64,000 bases of DNA from Cyprinodon diabolis. Its lineage: Eukaryota; Chordata; Actinopteri; Cyprinodontiformes; Cyprinodontidae. The notes below the pieces were generated by a model. The model searched no databases and was not told the DNA's origin. It was given only the letters and a program-made list of their open reading frames with translations. Below, piece after piece: positions 12,387 through 24,313 of this stretch. Within the stretch, counting starts at the first letter, position 1. The number at the start of each line of letters is the position of its first letter. A program made the translations under genes and the position numbers. The DNA lies in assembly GCA_030533445.1 (NCBI GenBank), contig CM060062.1:4565456-4629455 (forward strand). Direction: 5' to 3'.

Positions 12387-12695
12387 AAGGCTCGGACTGG
12401 TAATCTTTGATACCGGGTAGTTGCCCGGTGGGCCGGTCCTAATTTCAGCGTGTAACACTTTCTCTCCTGCCGAAGCACCTACCTGTGACAGTAAAGAACT
12501 ATATAGCCCTTCCTTGTCATGTACATCCTTGTGATGGTTTGCATATGGCATAATTTGGCATAATTTTCTATTTCTTCAAACTGTAAAATCCTTGCAACAA
12601 ACTAAATAATAAAAAAACAAAAATGCTTTCTTTATAAGTCGCCCGGTGTAGATGGAAAAATGCCAGGGCTGAAAATCGATCCCAGTCCTAGCCCG
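12387..12695. mobile_element. hAT-type MITE with exact 8-bp target duplication
   Basis: A 309-bp element flanked by CTGCAATG on both sides (12379-12386 and 12696-12703). Ends are AAGGCTCGGACTGG and, on the other strand, CGGGCTAGGACTGG. Internal text such as GTTGCCCGGTGGGCCGGTCC and GTCGCCCGGTG is common to a widespread fish MITE family. No coding capacity. Confidence 0.8.
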
Positions 12696-13174
12696 CTGCA
12701 ATGTCATTTTTTTTCTTGGCGTTGCTGGTTTTAAAAGAGTCCTATCCCCTATTTTGAATCATAGGAAATGTTGTTTCAGCTCCATAACTAGTATTTACCT
12801 CCACATTAACTTAAATCTGATTTTTTTATTTTTTTTTATTTCATCACTGCTATTCTCTGGAGAAGTTTGTCACAGTTATCTGTTAAAAGGTCGGCATCCT
12901 GACCTGATAGCTGGATATTCTTTGAGTGTCACTAATCTTTAGTAGTTTACTCCATCTTGTGAAAAGTTTTTGACTACGATGCAAGATGATACAAGTTAGA
13001 GAAAAAGCAAATAGGAAACTAGTGGAGAAATGTGTCCAAGCAAGCCCACAAGAGAAAGTAGACTCAAAAAAATAATAATAATCAGCCCTGTTCTGTTTGC
13101 TTATTAGCTGTAAGCAGGACAATTATCATAATTACAAGATATAAAGGCTAAAAAAATGTGGATAATTAATCTAC

Positions 13175-13235
13175 ACTGCTTTGCAAAAATATTCAACCCC
13201 CTTGGCTTTTTGCACATCTTATTTTATGAGATTCT
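13175..13235. repeat. Possible relic terminal repeat of a Tc1-like element
   Basis: The text CACTGCTTTGCAAAAATATT followed by CAACCCCCTTGG resembles the outer end of fish Tc1-like transposons (CTTTGCAAAAGTATTCANACCCC). No partner end or transposase was found nearby, so this is a fragment at best. Confidence 0.4.
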
Positions 13236-14344
13236 AATCTGTAATTTCAACGTCTTCTAAGTCCGGAGAATCGAGTGAAGCAATAACAAAAAAGTATATC
13301 AGTTGAAAAAAAAGTGAAAATTTTTGACTTAGCAAAAAGGTAAAGGGGGCAACGTGACCCTGATTCATATGGTACTGTAAGCAGGTGTGTTATTTCTTCC
13401 AAACAAAATGTACAACTCCTTCCATTTAGATTAGAAATGTTCTCTGCTCCTCCTACTATTTCTTCCATATTTGCCTTATCCGACTCCATGATCACCAGAG
13501 GTGGGTGTTAACTAGTTATTTTTACTTTAGTAACTATATACTTGTTGTCATTTATAGGTACTAGGTCACAGAAGAAGCAGTTTCAGCAGATACTCTAAGA
13601 CCTTCCTCCCCCTGGACACCTCCTCCAGCTCCGGTGGGGAAAGCCAGAGGCATTCCCAGAGCAGTCAGGATAATAAACACAAGATAAACCTGGTTGCAAC
13701 ATATTTACCCAAATAATTATTTTAACATAAACCATTACTTTCTGGCTCACTAGAATGTTTAAAATTTTGATAAACTTTCCATAAAGGAAGAAAGCTAAAA
13801 ACACACAAATAACAAATGTATTTTGATCATTTACTGAACTGAATTCACAAACTTTGTTTGGTTCCCTACTCAAAGTCCACAATAGCTCAGCTTTCAATGT
13901 AGGCGTAAAGCCAAACATTATCTAGAGATTTGGTGCGACTGGCTCTGTTGTTGATGTCGGAGATGGCTGTGGAGGCCTTGCAGAGACAAAGGTGGAACAG
14001 AACTGAGAAATATCTGCTGCTTCTCTGTAACTTGATTTTGACACTTTGTTTTTCATGCTTCAAATATGTGACTTAAATGCCTTGATTCCCATCGTACCAA
14101 GCTGGAATGACTACGTGCCTCATATGCTTTCTCTGGTTATGGTTTAAGTCCTGCTGAAAACACATGGCTGGATAGACATTTTTTTTTCTAATTTAGTCTT
14201 CTAGATGTTATCAACATAAATAGTTAATGGCGCATCACCCCCAAGGTCCGGCTGTTTTTATTGGTTATGCTATCGGGATGGAATCAAGGATGCTTACAGC
14301 AAGCCAATCGGTAAATGTAAAAAATTTATTGTCAAGTATTTTAA

Positions 14345-14690
14345 TGTTTGGCTGCTCGGTAGGCCAGTGGGTAGCACTGCTGCCTTGCAGCACGAAGGTT
14401 CCGTGTTCGATTCCCGGCCCGGGGTCTTTCTGCATGGAGTTTGCATGTTCTCCCTGAGGATGCTTGGGTTCTCTGCGGGTACTCCAGCTTCCTCCCACAG
14501 TCAGGTTAGGTTAATTGGCTTCTCTAAATTCTGATTAGGTGTGAGTGTGTGCGTGAATGGTTGTTTTTCCTGTTTGTCTCTATGTTGCCCTGCGATGGAC
14601 TGGCGACCTGTCCAGGATGGACCCTTCCCTGGAGAAAGGCACCAGCACCCCTCCCGACCCCGCTTGGGATGGAAAATGGATGGATGGATA
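14345..14690 (+). repeat. tRNA-derived SINE
   Basis: The head GTAGGCCAGTGGGTAGCACT resembles a tRNA A-box region. GGTTCCGTGTTCGATTCCCG at about 14398-14417 is a good B box. The body has the common fish SINE text TTTGCATGTTCTCCCT, TACTCCAGCTTCCTCCCACA and ACTGGCGACCTGTCCAGG. It ends in a GGATGGATGGATA simple tail near 14690. It is not a functional tRNA gene because the acceptor stem is absent. Confidence 0.85.
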
Positions 14691-14811
14691 TTTTAGAGCT
14701 TGATATGGATTACAAAAATAAAATCCTATATATGACGTAACAATTTTAAGACCTATGAAAGACATTTTAATAACAATTAAGCCCTTAGTTTTATATTGAA
14801 GAATTCAATGC

Positions 14812-14882
14812 CTTTAGAGGCTTTTTAGGGAATATCCAGAAACTGATTAGGTTTCTGGATATTCCCTAAAAAGCCTCTAAAG
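14812..14882. repeat. Perfect 32-bp inverted repeat (hairpin) with 7-nt loop
   Basis: Arms 14812-14843 and 14851-14882 are exact reverse complements by my reading, with loop TGATTAG. In the plch2 pre-mRNA the hairpin begins 32 nt past the donor of exon 4 (last exon base 14915). No target duplications or transposon ends surround it. Confidence 0.93.
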
Positions 14883-14914
14883 TCCTTCTGGATTTAAGAC
14901 TGTTGTATTTGTAC

Positions 14915-15044
14915 CTTGAACATCTGTTTAACTTTCTGTCGTGGCAGGTTGACGTTGAGTTTATGCAGGAGCTGAAGGACCTCATTGATGCTTAAACTCC
15001 CATCGCCGTTCTTGTCAGCCTCGGTGAATGTCTGCTTTAGCCAT
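14915..15044 (-). CDS. plch2: plch2 exon 4: EF-hand 1
   Basis: 130 nt: one base completing a Gln codon, then 43 codons, phase 0 out (TTCAAG/gtacaaat). It encodes WLKQTFTEADKNGDGSLSIN through KVKQMFK, residues 146-188. The loop DKNGDGSLSINE has acidic or oxygen ligands at positions 1, 3, 5, 7, 9 and 12, so it is a canonical calcium-binding EF-hand. The 5' splice partner is not GT-AG: the upstream intron ends CCTAAC/A. This boundary is chosen because it alone restores the conserved RDQWLKQTF junction. Confidence 0.93.
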
Positions 15045-15151
15045 GTTAGGACACTTGAGTTAAGGAAAGAGGAGATTAAAATAAAATGTGTTTCTTTACA
15101 AAACAACAGAGGGAAACTTAAAATTCCATCCAATAACACTTTGAAGGATAT
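15045..15151 (-). other. U12-type AT-AC intron in plch2
   Basis: 107-nt intron. The 5' end (15151 downward) reads ATATCCTT, the exact U12 AT-AC donor consensus. TTCCTTAAC at 15067-15059 is a perfect U12 branch-site consensus, with the branch adenosine 15-16 nt from the 3' end. The intron ends in AC (15046-15045). No GT-AG pair here joins the flanking frames into the conserved sequence. Splicing would need the minor spliceosome. The intron separates the PH domain from EF-hand 1. Confidence 0.93.
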
Positions 15152-15395
15152 TGGTCACGGGTGCGTTGTCTTTTTGCCAAGCTGTCCTCATCACTGATAC
15201 CAGCCATCAAGTACTTGAGCCCAGTAATCCAGGTCCGTGCCTCCTCTCCTGTACTAGATACCAGGTCCAATGACTCCATGTGTTCTCCATAATATAGGCT
15301 GAAGCAGCAATTTGGGTCAAAGCTGCCATCTGCGTACCGCTGGAATATCTCAGATTGCTTCCCCTCGCAGACCTCACGAATGGAGTCGATGGAGA
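15152..15395 (-). CDS. plch2: plch2 exon 3: second half of PH domain
   Basis: 244 nt, phase 1 in (ttttcag/tctcc) and phase 2 out into an AT-AC intron (GACCA/atatcctt). It encodes residues 65-144, SIDSIREVCEGKQSEIFQRY through MAGISDEDSLAKRQRTRD. The RTWITGLKYLMAGISDEDSL segment is the C-terminal helix of the PLC PH domain and the start of the EF-hand linker. Family knowledge: the PH domain of PLC-eta supports membrane targeting by phosphoinositides. An in-frame reading continues past the true end (YPSKCYWMEF) only because the intron start is open. Confidence 0.95.
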
Positions 15396-16149
15396 CTGAA
15401 AAAACAAGAAGATGGTTCAATAAAAAAAAGTTACTTTGAAATAATAACTAAAGATTTGAGTATAACTTCCACTTTATCAAAAAGACAAAATATACTTTTG
15501 ATTAAAAAGAACATAAATTTGCTGCCATCGAGTTTTCAGATCTTTGGCATAAAACAACATGCACATAAACTCACTTGTTCAAACTTAAAGAATGATACCT
15601 GGAAACATCAGTTGTAGTGATAGAGATGAAAGGACAACCAAAGCTATACATCAGCATTTTTTAAATAGCACCAAAATTCATAGCGCACTCTGCACTGACC
15701 TCCCAAGCCAGATGTTACCATCTCTGGGATAATGAGCTCCAGCTGTCTAAGGCATCCAATCAGCTGACGGTGCTGAAGGACTCTTTACAAAACCAAACAT
15801 GCCAGCTGTCAGTTGCTATGGTGCATTCAAGGACAACTGGTTCCCCAGACTGTCCATGGATCACCAGATCGTTTGAGGTTTGTTACTCACAAGATCTTTG
15901 CATAAAGCAACTAAGTTGCTTTATGCAAGATGCAAAATTAATTTATTCCTTACCAAAAACTAACTAAATCTCTGATGAAGTCTATACCGGGAAATCGCAT
16001 TTGGAAAATGCAGCTAGGATAGCTTGACCTTGTAAAACGTTTGCTAATTTACGACCATCTTTAAAAAATAAATCATAACTGAATCGAACTATTCAGGGCT
16101 TATAGTGTGGAAACAACTAATTAAACTATTTTTCACTCACAACACTTAC
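15396..16149 (-). other. plch2 intron between exons 2 and 3, with a perfect palindrome
   Basis: GT-AG intron of 754 nt. A snap-back palindrome sits at 15898-15928. No other feature seen. Confidence 0.7.
15898..15928. repeat. Perfect palindrome, 15-bp arms, 1-nt spacer
   Basis: TTGCATAAAGCAACT, then A, then its exact reverse complement. It lies in the plch2 intron between exons 2 and 3. Confidence 0.9.
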
Positions 16150-16296
16150 TCTTTGCCTTCTCATTCTTGCGTGACGGCCTCCAGCGGATGCAGGACTTGT
16201 GTTCGTCCAGGTAAAAGAACCGGACCAGTCCCTTGGAGCCCCCGCGGAGCTTTACCATCTGGGTCCCAATCTGCATGGAGCTCATGCATTTCTCCA
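16150..16296 (-). CDS. plch2: plch2 exon 2: first half of PH domain, shared by alternative starts
   Basis: 147 nt, phase 1 in (gtcttgcag/tggag) and phase 1 out (GCAAAGA/gtaagtgt). It encodes VEKCMSSMQIGTQMVKL through SRKNEKAK, residues 15-63 of the short-start isoform. RGGSKGLVRFFYLDEHKS and CIRWRPSRKNEKAK are near-invariant in PLC-eta proteins. The entry phase requires an upstream exon ending in a single G. Both first-exon candidates (52984-53026 and 28957-29212) and the weak one at 32569 satisfy this. A longer open frame in another phase over this exon is a shadow. Confidence 0.95.
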
Positions 16297-17363
16297 CTGC
16301 AAGACAAAGCACATGGCAGATGGATTAAAAAACAAGGTTGGAAACTTGTCAAAGTGAAACTGTTGGACTGTATGGCAGAAATAAGCAAGCGTTATGTTTG
16401 TGTGGGTTTATTTCCATTAAATCCCATATGATTTCTAATACAACATTCAGTTATTTTCCACCATCACGAACACAACGTTTTGTAGTTAAGAACCTGGATT
16501 ACTTGTCAACGCTTGCAATGTGAAACTGAGGCATAAAAAATACAAATGAAGACAGTAAATGGTGAGAATATTTTTGAACAAAAACTCCACACAGCAGACA
16601 CGGATAAAAGGACAACTTGAACATTGGCGAACCAAGCCTCTGCGGCAATAAAATGACAATGTTGAAAATCCAGACTGGACTAAATGTCTGTCAGTAAGTC
16701 TGAAGTCAAGTGCATGATAATTTAGCCACAGCAAGGCTCTACATGCCCTGTGGCTGCGCATTCCTACACGGTGAGTGTCTGTCACATCCCATCAGACAGT
16801 CCCCTTGCAGCGTTCATGAAAGTAGGCCACCTCTATGATCAGACATGAGGGGGCCAACTGGAAAACATACAGAAAGTAGAACCAACTATAATGAAAAAGG
16901 GTTTTGAGTTTGGTTGCAAGAGGTAGCTATGGGCTAGCTATTCACCCCATATACTATGGGGTAGCTATTCTCCTTAAGTTGTTAAACTTCATAAATTGAC
17001 TGATCTTAACTCCAAGCTTTACCAAGAGAATGGTTGGCACCTCTTGTATGAAAGGACCGGTTTAAATATGAGTTATGAAAGGTGCACAGAGGCTGCTGGG
17101 CCTATTCTACAGGGAATGTGCTGTGACTCATTGTTCGAGATGAAAAACTTTACACCTGACCTGAAGCAGTCTGAACCAAAATGACCAAAATATCTAAGTT
17201 TTTTTGGGCCAAAAAATATATATATATATATTTTTGTTCTGCGGATTAAAGAGGGGACAGCTAACCTGCTGGGTCAGGTTAGCAGTGCTCACGATATAAA
17301 GACATATCAGAACCAGGAGCTGTGGAGCCAAGATATCACTTCAAACCTCATCTGATTATTATA

Positions 17364-17397
<34 letters not shown>

Positions 17398-17935
17398 TAT
17401 GCATTGTGGTAATTTTAAGAACATGTTAACATATTCTCATGAAAACAATCACTAATTCTCCATTTGATTCATGTTTAATTCAACTAAAAGAAAAATGTCA
17501 CACCAGAAGACAACATGTAAAAACAGGAAACCTTCAGAGCTGATAGATCCTCCTGTGCCAGATTTTATAAATGCATAACACATGAATGACTCTGCCAGCA
17601 GCACAGCATGGCTCTGGCTGAGCATTGATTTGGCCTTGTTGTGGGCCTCTTGCACATGGTTCGGCCCCAGGGTGTTGTTAACGTAGTCCAGCCCCATTCT
17701 CCTGACCTCTCCTATTGGATTCCTGTAAAGGAGCGTATTAATAGACTCCCAGAGTTAACCAAACAACAAACAACAGCAGGGTTCAAGTCATTTAGCCGTG
17801 GATCCCAGAGGTCCACATGGATCTACTAGTGTACTGAAGTGGTAGAGCTATTCTGCTGTAGCATCGGTAGACAATGGAGTATAATCACATGACAGCAATG
17901 TTTCAGATGAAAGAAAAATAACTGATGATCTAGAG
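16297..17935. other. plch2 intron 1, stretch without recognised elements
   Basis: It contains only small TA-repeat/poly-T patches at about 17217-17232 and 17362-17398 and a short palindrome (ACCCCATA-TAC-TATGGGGT) near 16945. No exon candidates. Confidence 0.4.
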
Positions 17936-18395
17936 CAGGAGTCTTCAATGTTTTCCAGGCCAAGGACCCCCAAACTGATGGAGGGATGGATCTGGGACCC
18001 CCTAATTATATATATTTTATGAAATTGTGTTATATCAAACTGTTCCTATAGTCACTTTATTACAGATGAACTCATGTAGCAAAACTAATTTCTCCCTGGG
18101 ATTATTAAAGTATTTCTGATTCAGATTCCTTGTTGATGGGACTGGTGTTGTGAATAAAACGGTGCCCAGCTTGAAAGAGCTCCTGTGTGTGGCAGAATGT
18201 GTGCATTGATGACAGAAAAACATCTTCTGCCTCGGTTTATCTCTTTACTACAGTGTGTTGAATTCATGTTAATGTTTATTTCATTTCAATTAGTAGAAAA
18301 AATTTAAGGGGGAATATAAAAAAATTTATCTAATAAACCAAAACTTTTGCAAGCCCTATGCAGTATGTCTGTGGACCCCCTGTTGAAGACCTCCG
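17936..18395. mobile_element. hAT-type MITE with exact 8-bp target duplication
   Basis: A 460-bp element flanked by ATCTAGAG on both sides (17928-17935 and 18396-18403). Its ends are CAGGAGTCTTCAA and, on the other strand, CGGAGGTCTTCAA. Inside, near 18090-18125, is a LINE-like tail motif (GGGATTATTAAAGTATTTCT). No transposase. Confidence 0.82.
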
Positions 18396-19064
18396 ATCTA
18401 GAGAGTTTGTCTGACTGCAGGGATGGATGGTGTGTTTTCAGCATGACCTCTGGAACGGAGGAGCAGCTGCTCCAAAGTCTCATTGTTCCGATGCAGTTGA
18501 CTACAGTTACATCGTCCTCAGCATTGCTCATGAACGTGTCTGACCAGTCAGTAATCAGTGTTGGACAGTCATATGAAGGCTTTACAATATTTCTAACTTT
18601 CTGCAAAAGATTTGTATTTTATTTTAATGCATTCACCACTTGTAATAAATTAGTCCTCCACTCAGCCCAGTCGTTCAGTCTGAATTCACCATCAACATCA
18701 ATACTGTTTCAGTTTGAGGAAACAAAAAAAAAAAGAACATGGGATATACTGTATAAGCAACCAAACCATAATGACTTTACAGTGTGTGCTCATGCTGGAT
18801 AAATGTGAAAAGAGCTGATATTGATCCCAAAGAAAGACTGAATATCTGGGAACAGCTGCTCAATACAGAGAGTGAAAGAGAGCCAAGGATTGGGACTTGT
18901 TCAGCCAGAGAGAGGGCAGCAGTCCATGAAATAAGCTTCAGCTGCACAGAGATCATCTGGACTTTGCAGGACACAATCAGATTACTCTACAGATCCAGAG
19001 GGAAAAACTTCCTTTACAGCTACACCCATTCAAAGAACATAAAATAGGAAATGTATAAAATTAA

Positions 19065-19570
19065 AGGTATACTATGCAACCGGTGTTGATTTTTCAGCGA
19101 GGCTCCCCCCAGAGGGCGAAAGAAAAAGTGCACTGTCGTAAATATGCACAGCTGTTCTCCTGGTTTCTCCGTCAAGCCGGGCACGGTTGTTTTGAGCTTA
19201 GCAGACAGGCGAACACAACGAATCACCATGTCTACTGCGGTAAATGACTATTTTGTTCCAATTTTCAAGTATGAAAATTTTCGCTGGTTCCGCCATGATA
19301 ACTTCACAAATATCACCACTGCGCTAGCAACGAGCATGCCTTTCACTGTGGGCGTGTAGCAGTTCTCGCCTTAAAGCAAGACCGACTGTCGCGATGCACG
19401 AGACTTCCGAGCCTGTGGGTGCGGGCCGAGGGCTCCTGCAATTGCGGTATTTCCCCTACAGACCACCAGGGCGGCCGAGAAAACCTTTGTTCGACCTGAA
19501 ATTACTCGTTTAATCATCCAAAACGTTATGGAACACATTCATTAACTGAAAAATGTTGCATAGTATGCCT
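19065..19570. mobile_element. TTAA-flanked non-autonomous element (506 bp)
   Basis: TTAA lies on both sides (19061-19064, 19571-19574). The ends are AGGTATACTATGCAAC and, on the other strand, AGGCATACTATGCAAC. TTAA duplications are typical of the piggyBac and Kolobok superfamilies. I cannot decide between them without a transposase. Confidence 0.75.
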
Positions 19571-19574
19571 TTAA

Positions 19575-22500
19575 AATACAGTTAACTAAAGAAGAGATTT
19601 CTAAAGTTCTGAAAAATGACTAAGTAAAGAACTACATCCACCAATAGGTAAGGAGTTTACATGCCAACTTCACAAAATTCTTTAATGATGAACTATGGTC
19701 TTATTTAAATTAGTGGGGAGTAAAAATGGCTCAGATTTGTAAGTCAAGAAGTAAAAGTCCTCTTTTTAATGTCTCTAACAAAATAAAATGAAACTTCTCA
19801 GTTAAGAATACTCAGTAAACTACAAATCTAAAAAAAAGGGAAAAATACTGCACAGTGAGTTACTAAACACCTACAATAAACGGGTAACAAAAGGTTTAAT
19901 AAAATTTTCAAATGATTAAAAATGTTTTAAAAAGTGACAGGGTAGAAGAAGAAATGTAGACCTCTCAAATGTAATTATGTCAGTCTATAGAATGCTTAAC
20001 TACATAAATAACATTGGAGCAGCAAGTTATGACCCAGACTGTGGTTTGGAGTCCAGTGGGCAGCAGATGAGAATGACTTCCTGTAGCACTTAGTGTTACA
20101 TCCACTAAATATGCTCCTGTGTCTGTGCAGCAGGACGGGCAGCTTTGAAAGCATTGTCTGCTTTGATGCCACAGGCAATCAGTCGCTCCAGCTTCACTCC
20201 CATTACATCGCAGCCTTTAGAGTCTACTAAACTTTGAAGTTTCATTTTGAGTTTCATACCTTCTCTTGACATGGATATAGACGCCCATTCCTCATTTTCC
20301 TCAAGCAGATGAAGGATTCTTGTGTTCAGGCATTGCAAACTCTCACCAGCTCCAAAAGATAACGCTGAAACTCTTTCATGGATTAAGTTTGGGAAAAAAA
20401 AAAAAGATGCTTCTCCTACAGAACTTTGCTGGACAGTTTCAGGTATTGAAAAATAAAGCTTCTATTGAATTAAATATGTAAATATACCAGCTGAAACTCC
20501 TAAAGCTGAGTTAGTATCTTAACTTTAAATTTCTTTCTAAAATAGAAAATATTAGGTATGCATTTCTATAAACTGGGTAAATATTTATGGTCAACCCCTT
20601 ATATTTGATCATATTAATGAAATTTCTCTACCTTTGTGTAATATGGAGAAAAATCCTTAACTAGGCATATAGAAAGATATTTTTAGGTCAGATGCTGAAC
20701 CTAAAAACAAATAGAAAAGCAGACCTCTGCCAAGTACCTGATTTCCCCTGACATAATGAGATTTCACCCTTTAGTGAAAACCTGTATTCACAGAATCTTT
20801 CAAAAAAAATCTGCAACCAGATTATGATGTGGATCATCCCCAAAATGTTATGGATTTTTCCTTGAACTGATTTGCTCATTTGGTAAACATTTTATTACAA
20901 TCCTTTCATAACTTTTTAGTTGTCCTGTACACAGACAGTCACACACTCACACACTCTCCTAAAATCATAACCTCCTTGGTGAAGGTAAAAAAGAAAAACC
21001 ACATTGATTGTCCAATTGAATCATAAGATAAACAAAAAACAGTTAAAAAATGTATGCTTCTGCTTTCCTCTTCTGAGCATTTTGCTGCAAAATTAACAAA
21101 ATCAGTATTATAGCACATAGTAATCAAGATTTACTGAATCCCCATCAAAAGGACTGTATCCATGCACTGAAACATTAAGAATGGGATAGTTAAGTAGCTC
21201 AACAGAAAGTTGCAGCTGGAAGTTCATGTTATGAAGGAGAAAGATAATAAACATTTTCCTTATTTATCAATTGTTTCTATGCTGCTCTATAGAGAATTAT
21301 ATTACAGTCTTCTATATTAGTTTTTAAACTTAATTAACTACCAGAATGCTAACTTTTTGCCTGAAGGTTGAGCAGAGCAGGAAACTATAGTTATAAAGCC
21401 TTTTTCTGTTGAACACTTGACTGTGAGAGCTACTTTTCCCCCCTCTGGGATTTCATATCAAAAATAATTAAATGAAACAAACCTAGTGAACTGCTCTAAT
21501 CTGTAAAGCACTGAAACAGTCTTTAGATCCTGTCTGCTTGTCCGCCGATCAGTCATTGAGCCTCTGCACCCTCCCAGCCCCCTCTTCAGTTAACAACCAG
21601 AGGCTGTGAAATCATGGATTTATGAGTAAAAAAATGTGTCAGCTATCCAAAATGCCTTGAAAACCATTTTAAAGGCAGACATGTTTAGCAGGCCCCAATG
21701 TCCCTTCCCTCCTTTATTTGTTTGATGTCCCCTCAGATTACACTGCATCCACTTTACTCCATTGCGGTGAAAAACCAAGTGGTGCACAGAGAAGCAAATC
21801 GCTTGATAAAAGCCGGTAAGAAATTTAAAAGTCAAACCAAAATAACTCCTATAGGAGTTAAATCTATTCCACACTATCTATGCGGTATTCCACACTGGGT
21901 GAGTACATCGAGTTATGAGAAACTATATTTGTTGCTCATTACAATGTTTTTAATGTTAAAGTATGTTTTACTTAGTTTATGTATATATCCCATTCATCAA
22001 TGCATTACTTATACACATACAATATAATCTTTAATATAATGAGACCTTAGAGAACAGCTAGTCTTTCTTTATTTAATTAAATTAATAAAGGTGTGAACGT
22101 CACAGAAATTCAAAAATTAACCTGTTGAGTGCAGATCCTGAAGTACAGTACTCATTAATATAACAGATGACCTGTAGCTTTATCACGTTCACATGCGCTA
22201 CACTGCAGCCAAAGCTGCTCTAAGGGAGACTGACAGAAGGTGGCTGCCATCCAATCGGTGACACGAAGCCCTCTGACCACCATCACCAGACAAAGCAGGT
22301 AACCTCTGAGACAAATGCAGAAGCAGGCGGGTACGAGCAACTGACTCGTTACAAGACAAACCGTCTCCCACCTAGTAACAACAGTTATGTGTTCTTAATG
22401 CAAACTTTTAGTACCTGTATAAAAGCAACACAAGTTCCTTTTGTTTTTTCCAGGTTATGCAGAACTGCAGATGTTACTTTGCCACATCAGTTGTTAGAAA

Positions 22501-23961
22501 ACACGTTGGCAGGTATGGCCATACCAAGAGCCATGATTTCTTTATAAGGACTGTAAGCTAAATCCAGGAGATCTTGAGAAGATATTCAAAGAAAAGGATT
22601 ATTTGGTAAAAATGCTTCTTGTGAAAATCGTGATCACATTATCAGCAGGAACTGAATGCATTGCTTCTTTTGTCTCCTAAGGTTTTATTCAGTGGAAAAC
22701 AGGATGGATTTGAAGGTAAACCTTTTTTATGTTATTTTCGAAAATCTCCACAGAATGCGTCTAAATCCAGTGGAACATACTAGCCTTCCTAACCAAGCAC
22801 TGTGGCTCTGCTGATCTGGTCCTGATGCAAAGATACATTTTTTTAATTTTGGAGAATATCACCACACATCAGACAGTGGATTATTTTGGTTACTATAGAA
22901 AAACTATGAAACTACAGGTGTCTATATTGCTCACCAATAAGTCATGATGACTTATCAAGCAATTCTGAAGCACTAATGTTTGTGATAAAAGACATAAGGC
23001 AGGTGCTGAAGGTAAACAACCTTCGGTGGAACTGACAGTGAACATTACAGGTGAGGTTTGGTCTTATGCTTGCTGTGAACACGAAGGGAGTCTGGATTCA
23101 TAAGGCCTGGAGACTGACAGCTTCCTTTCTGGTTGCAGAGAGCCTCAACTTATGAGAACATTGTGCCCACAAACTACACCGGGTTTGATTCTCGGCTGTA
23201 TTGAGGAAATTGTAGTAACAAGTTCACTTTTTCAAAAAGAAATGCGGCAAAAGAGAAGAACGGTGGCTGCAATGAAAGGATGAACCGATAATCTCAGATT
23301 AAGGGTGACAGATGTCAGGTCAACACCGTTTTTCTCTAATGTAGCACAAACGAACACCTTGTGCAGCCAGAGAAACAAAAACAATGTGAGAAAAGTCTGC
23401 AGTGGATGGGACCTGGGCTTGTTTCCATGGTTACAACATCATCTTTACACAGGGATCAGATGCGGATGGTAAAATGAACAAAAACAAGGTAAGATTCAAT
23501 CTTCTTGACAGCAAAATAGGCATACCATGTTAGTTCAACAACTTACTGGCCTTTTTTATAATCATGATAAGATTAGTTTTTTTTATACTAGAGCCTAATA
23601 AAGAAATACAGACACATAATATGTTAATAAATTGGACAAAACAAAATTGTGACCAAAAACACAGTCCAAACAAACCAATTTTTAGATTCCTAAAGGGTCC
23701 GTATAAAGTCTGTAATGCGTGTTGGAGGGTTAGAACCCAGGCCCATACAGCAGCTAAAATATCCAGGTCACAAAATTACCAGAAACGTCCATCCCAGTAA
23801 CTCAATCTAGATGATTTAAGACTTTCTAATGACATTACAGTGCCCTGTTGGCTCATTGCCTTTAATTTCTATGTTTTACATTTTGTTTTTTTATCCATTT
23901 ATTGATAAAGTTCAGCGATTTCAGAATTTACCATAAAACCACAGGAAAGAAAGGTGAGATA
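19575..23961. other. plch2 intron 1, stretch without recognised elements
   Basis: AT-rich sequence. A 77-codon minus-strand open frame at 20105-20338 (VDSKGCDVMGVKLERLIACG) is not a family I recognise and has no clear splice sites. A segment of about 60 bp at 22572-22632 recurs at 25625-25690. Nothing else found. Confidence 0.4.
22572..22632 (+). repeat. Short dispersed duplicate, copy 1
   Basis: GATATTCAAAGAAAAGGATT followed by ATTTGGT and CTTCTTGT(G/A)AAAATC recurs at 25625-25690 in the same orientation with only a few differences. The sequences beyond the shared stretch differ. Confidence 0.75.
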
Positions 23962-23969
23962 TTCTGGAT

Positions 23970-24313
23970 TAGGGCTGAGACAATTAATTGGATTAATCAC
24001 TTATTGAAATAATCATCAACTAAATTAGGAATCGATTAATCGTTACCTGGAGTACAGACTGAAGGATGCCTTCAGCTGAGAGAGCAACCCACTTAGAGCA
24101 GTAACTGTACCAAAATTGTAAAAAAAAATATACAAATATTTTGCATTAAAGATAAAAGAAATGTTTTTATCTTAAATGCAAAATGTCAATCTGCTCTATC
24201 CAGAACTGCACAATTGAAAAAGCTTTAGTTTCACCTGGTTTAAATTTGTATATATATTTGTGGTAATATAAAATATTAATCGATTTGCAAAATATTCGTT
24301 AGTTGCAGCCCTA
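23970..24313. mobile_element. hAT-type MITE (TAGGGCTG family), copy 1
   Basis: 344 bp. It begins TAGGGCTGAGACAATTAATT and ends with the reverse complement of TAGGGCTGCAACTAACGAAT. Flanks TTCTGGAT (23962-23969) and TTCTGCAT (24314-24321) match at 7 of 8 bases. A diverged sibling is at 26438-26805. The shared middle contains GAGAGCAACCCACTTAGAGC and TCAATCTGCTCTATCCAGAA. Confidence 0.83.

Noticed and set aside
14345..14420. Possible tRNA gene
   Set aside because: It has an A-box and B-box-like sequence but no acceptor stem pairing, and it continues into a SINE body with a GGAT tail.
20105..20338. 77-codon minus-strand frame in plch2 intron 1 as an extra exon
   Set aside because: Exons 1a/1b and exon 2 already join in phase without it, and no convincing splice pair was found around it.
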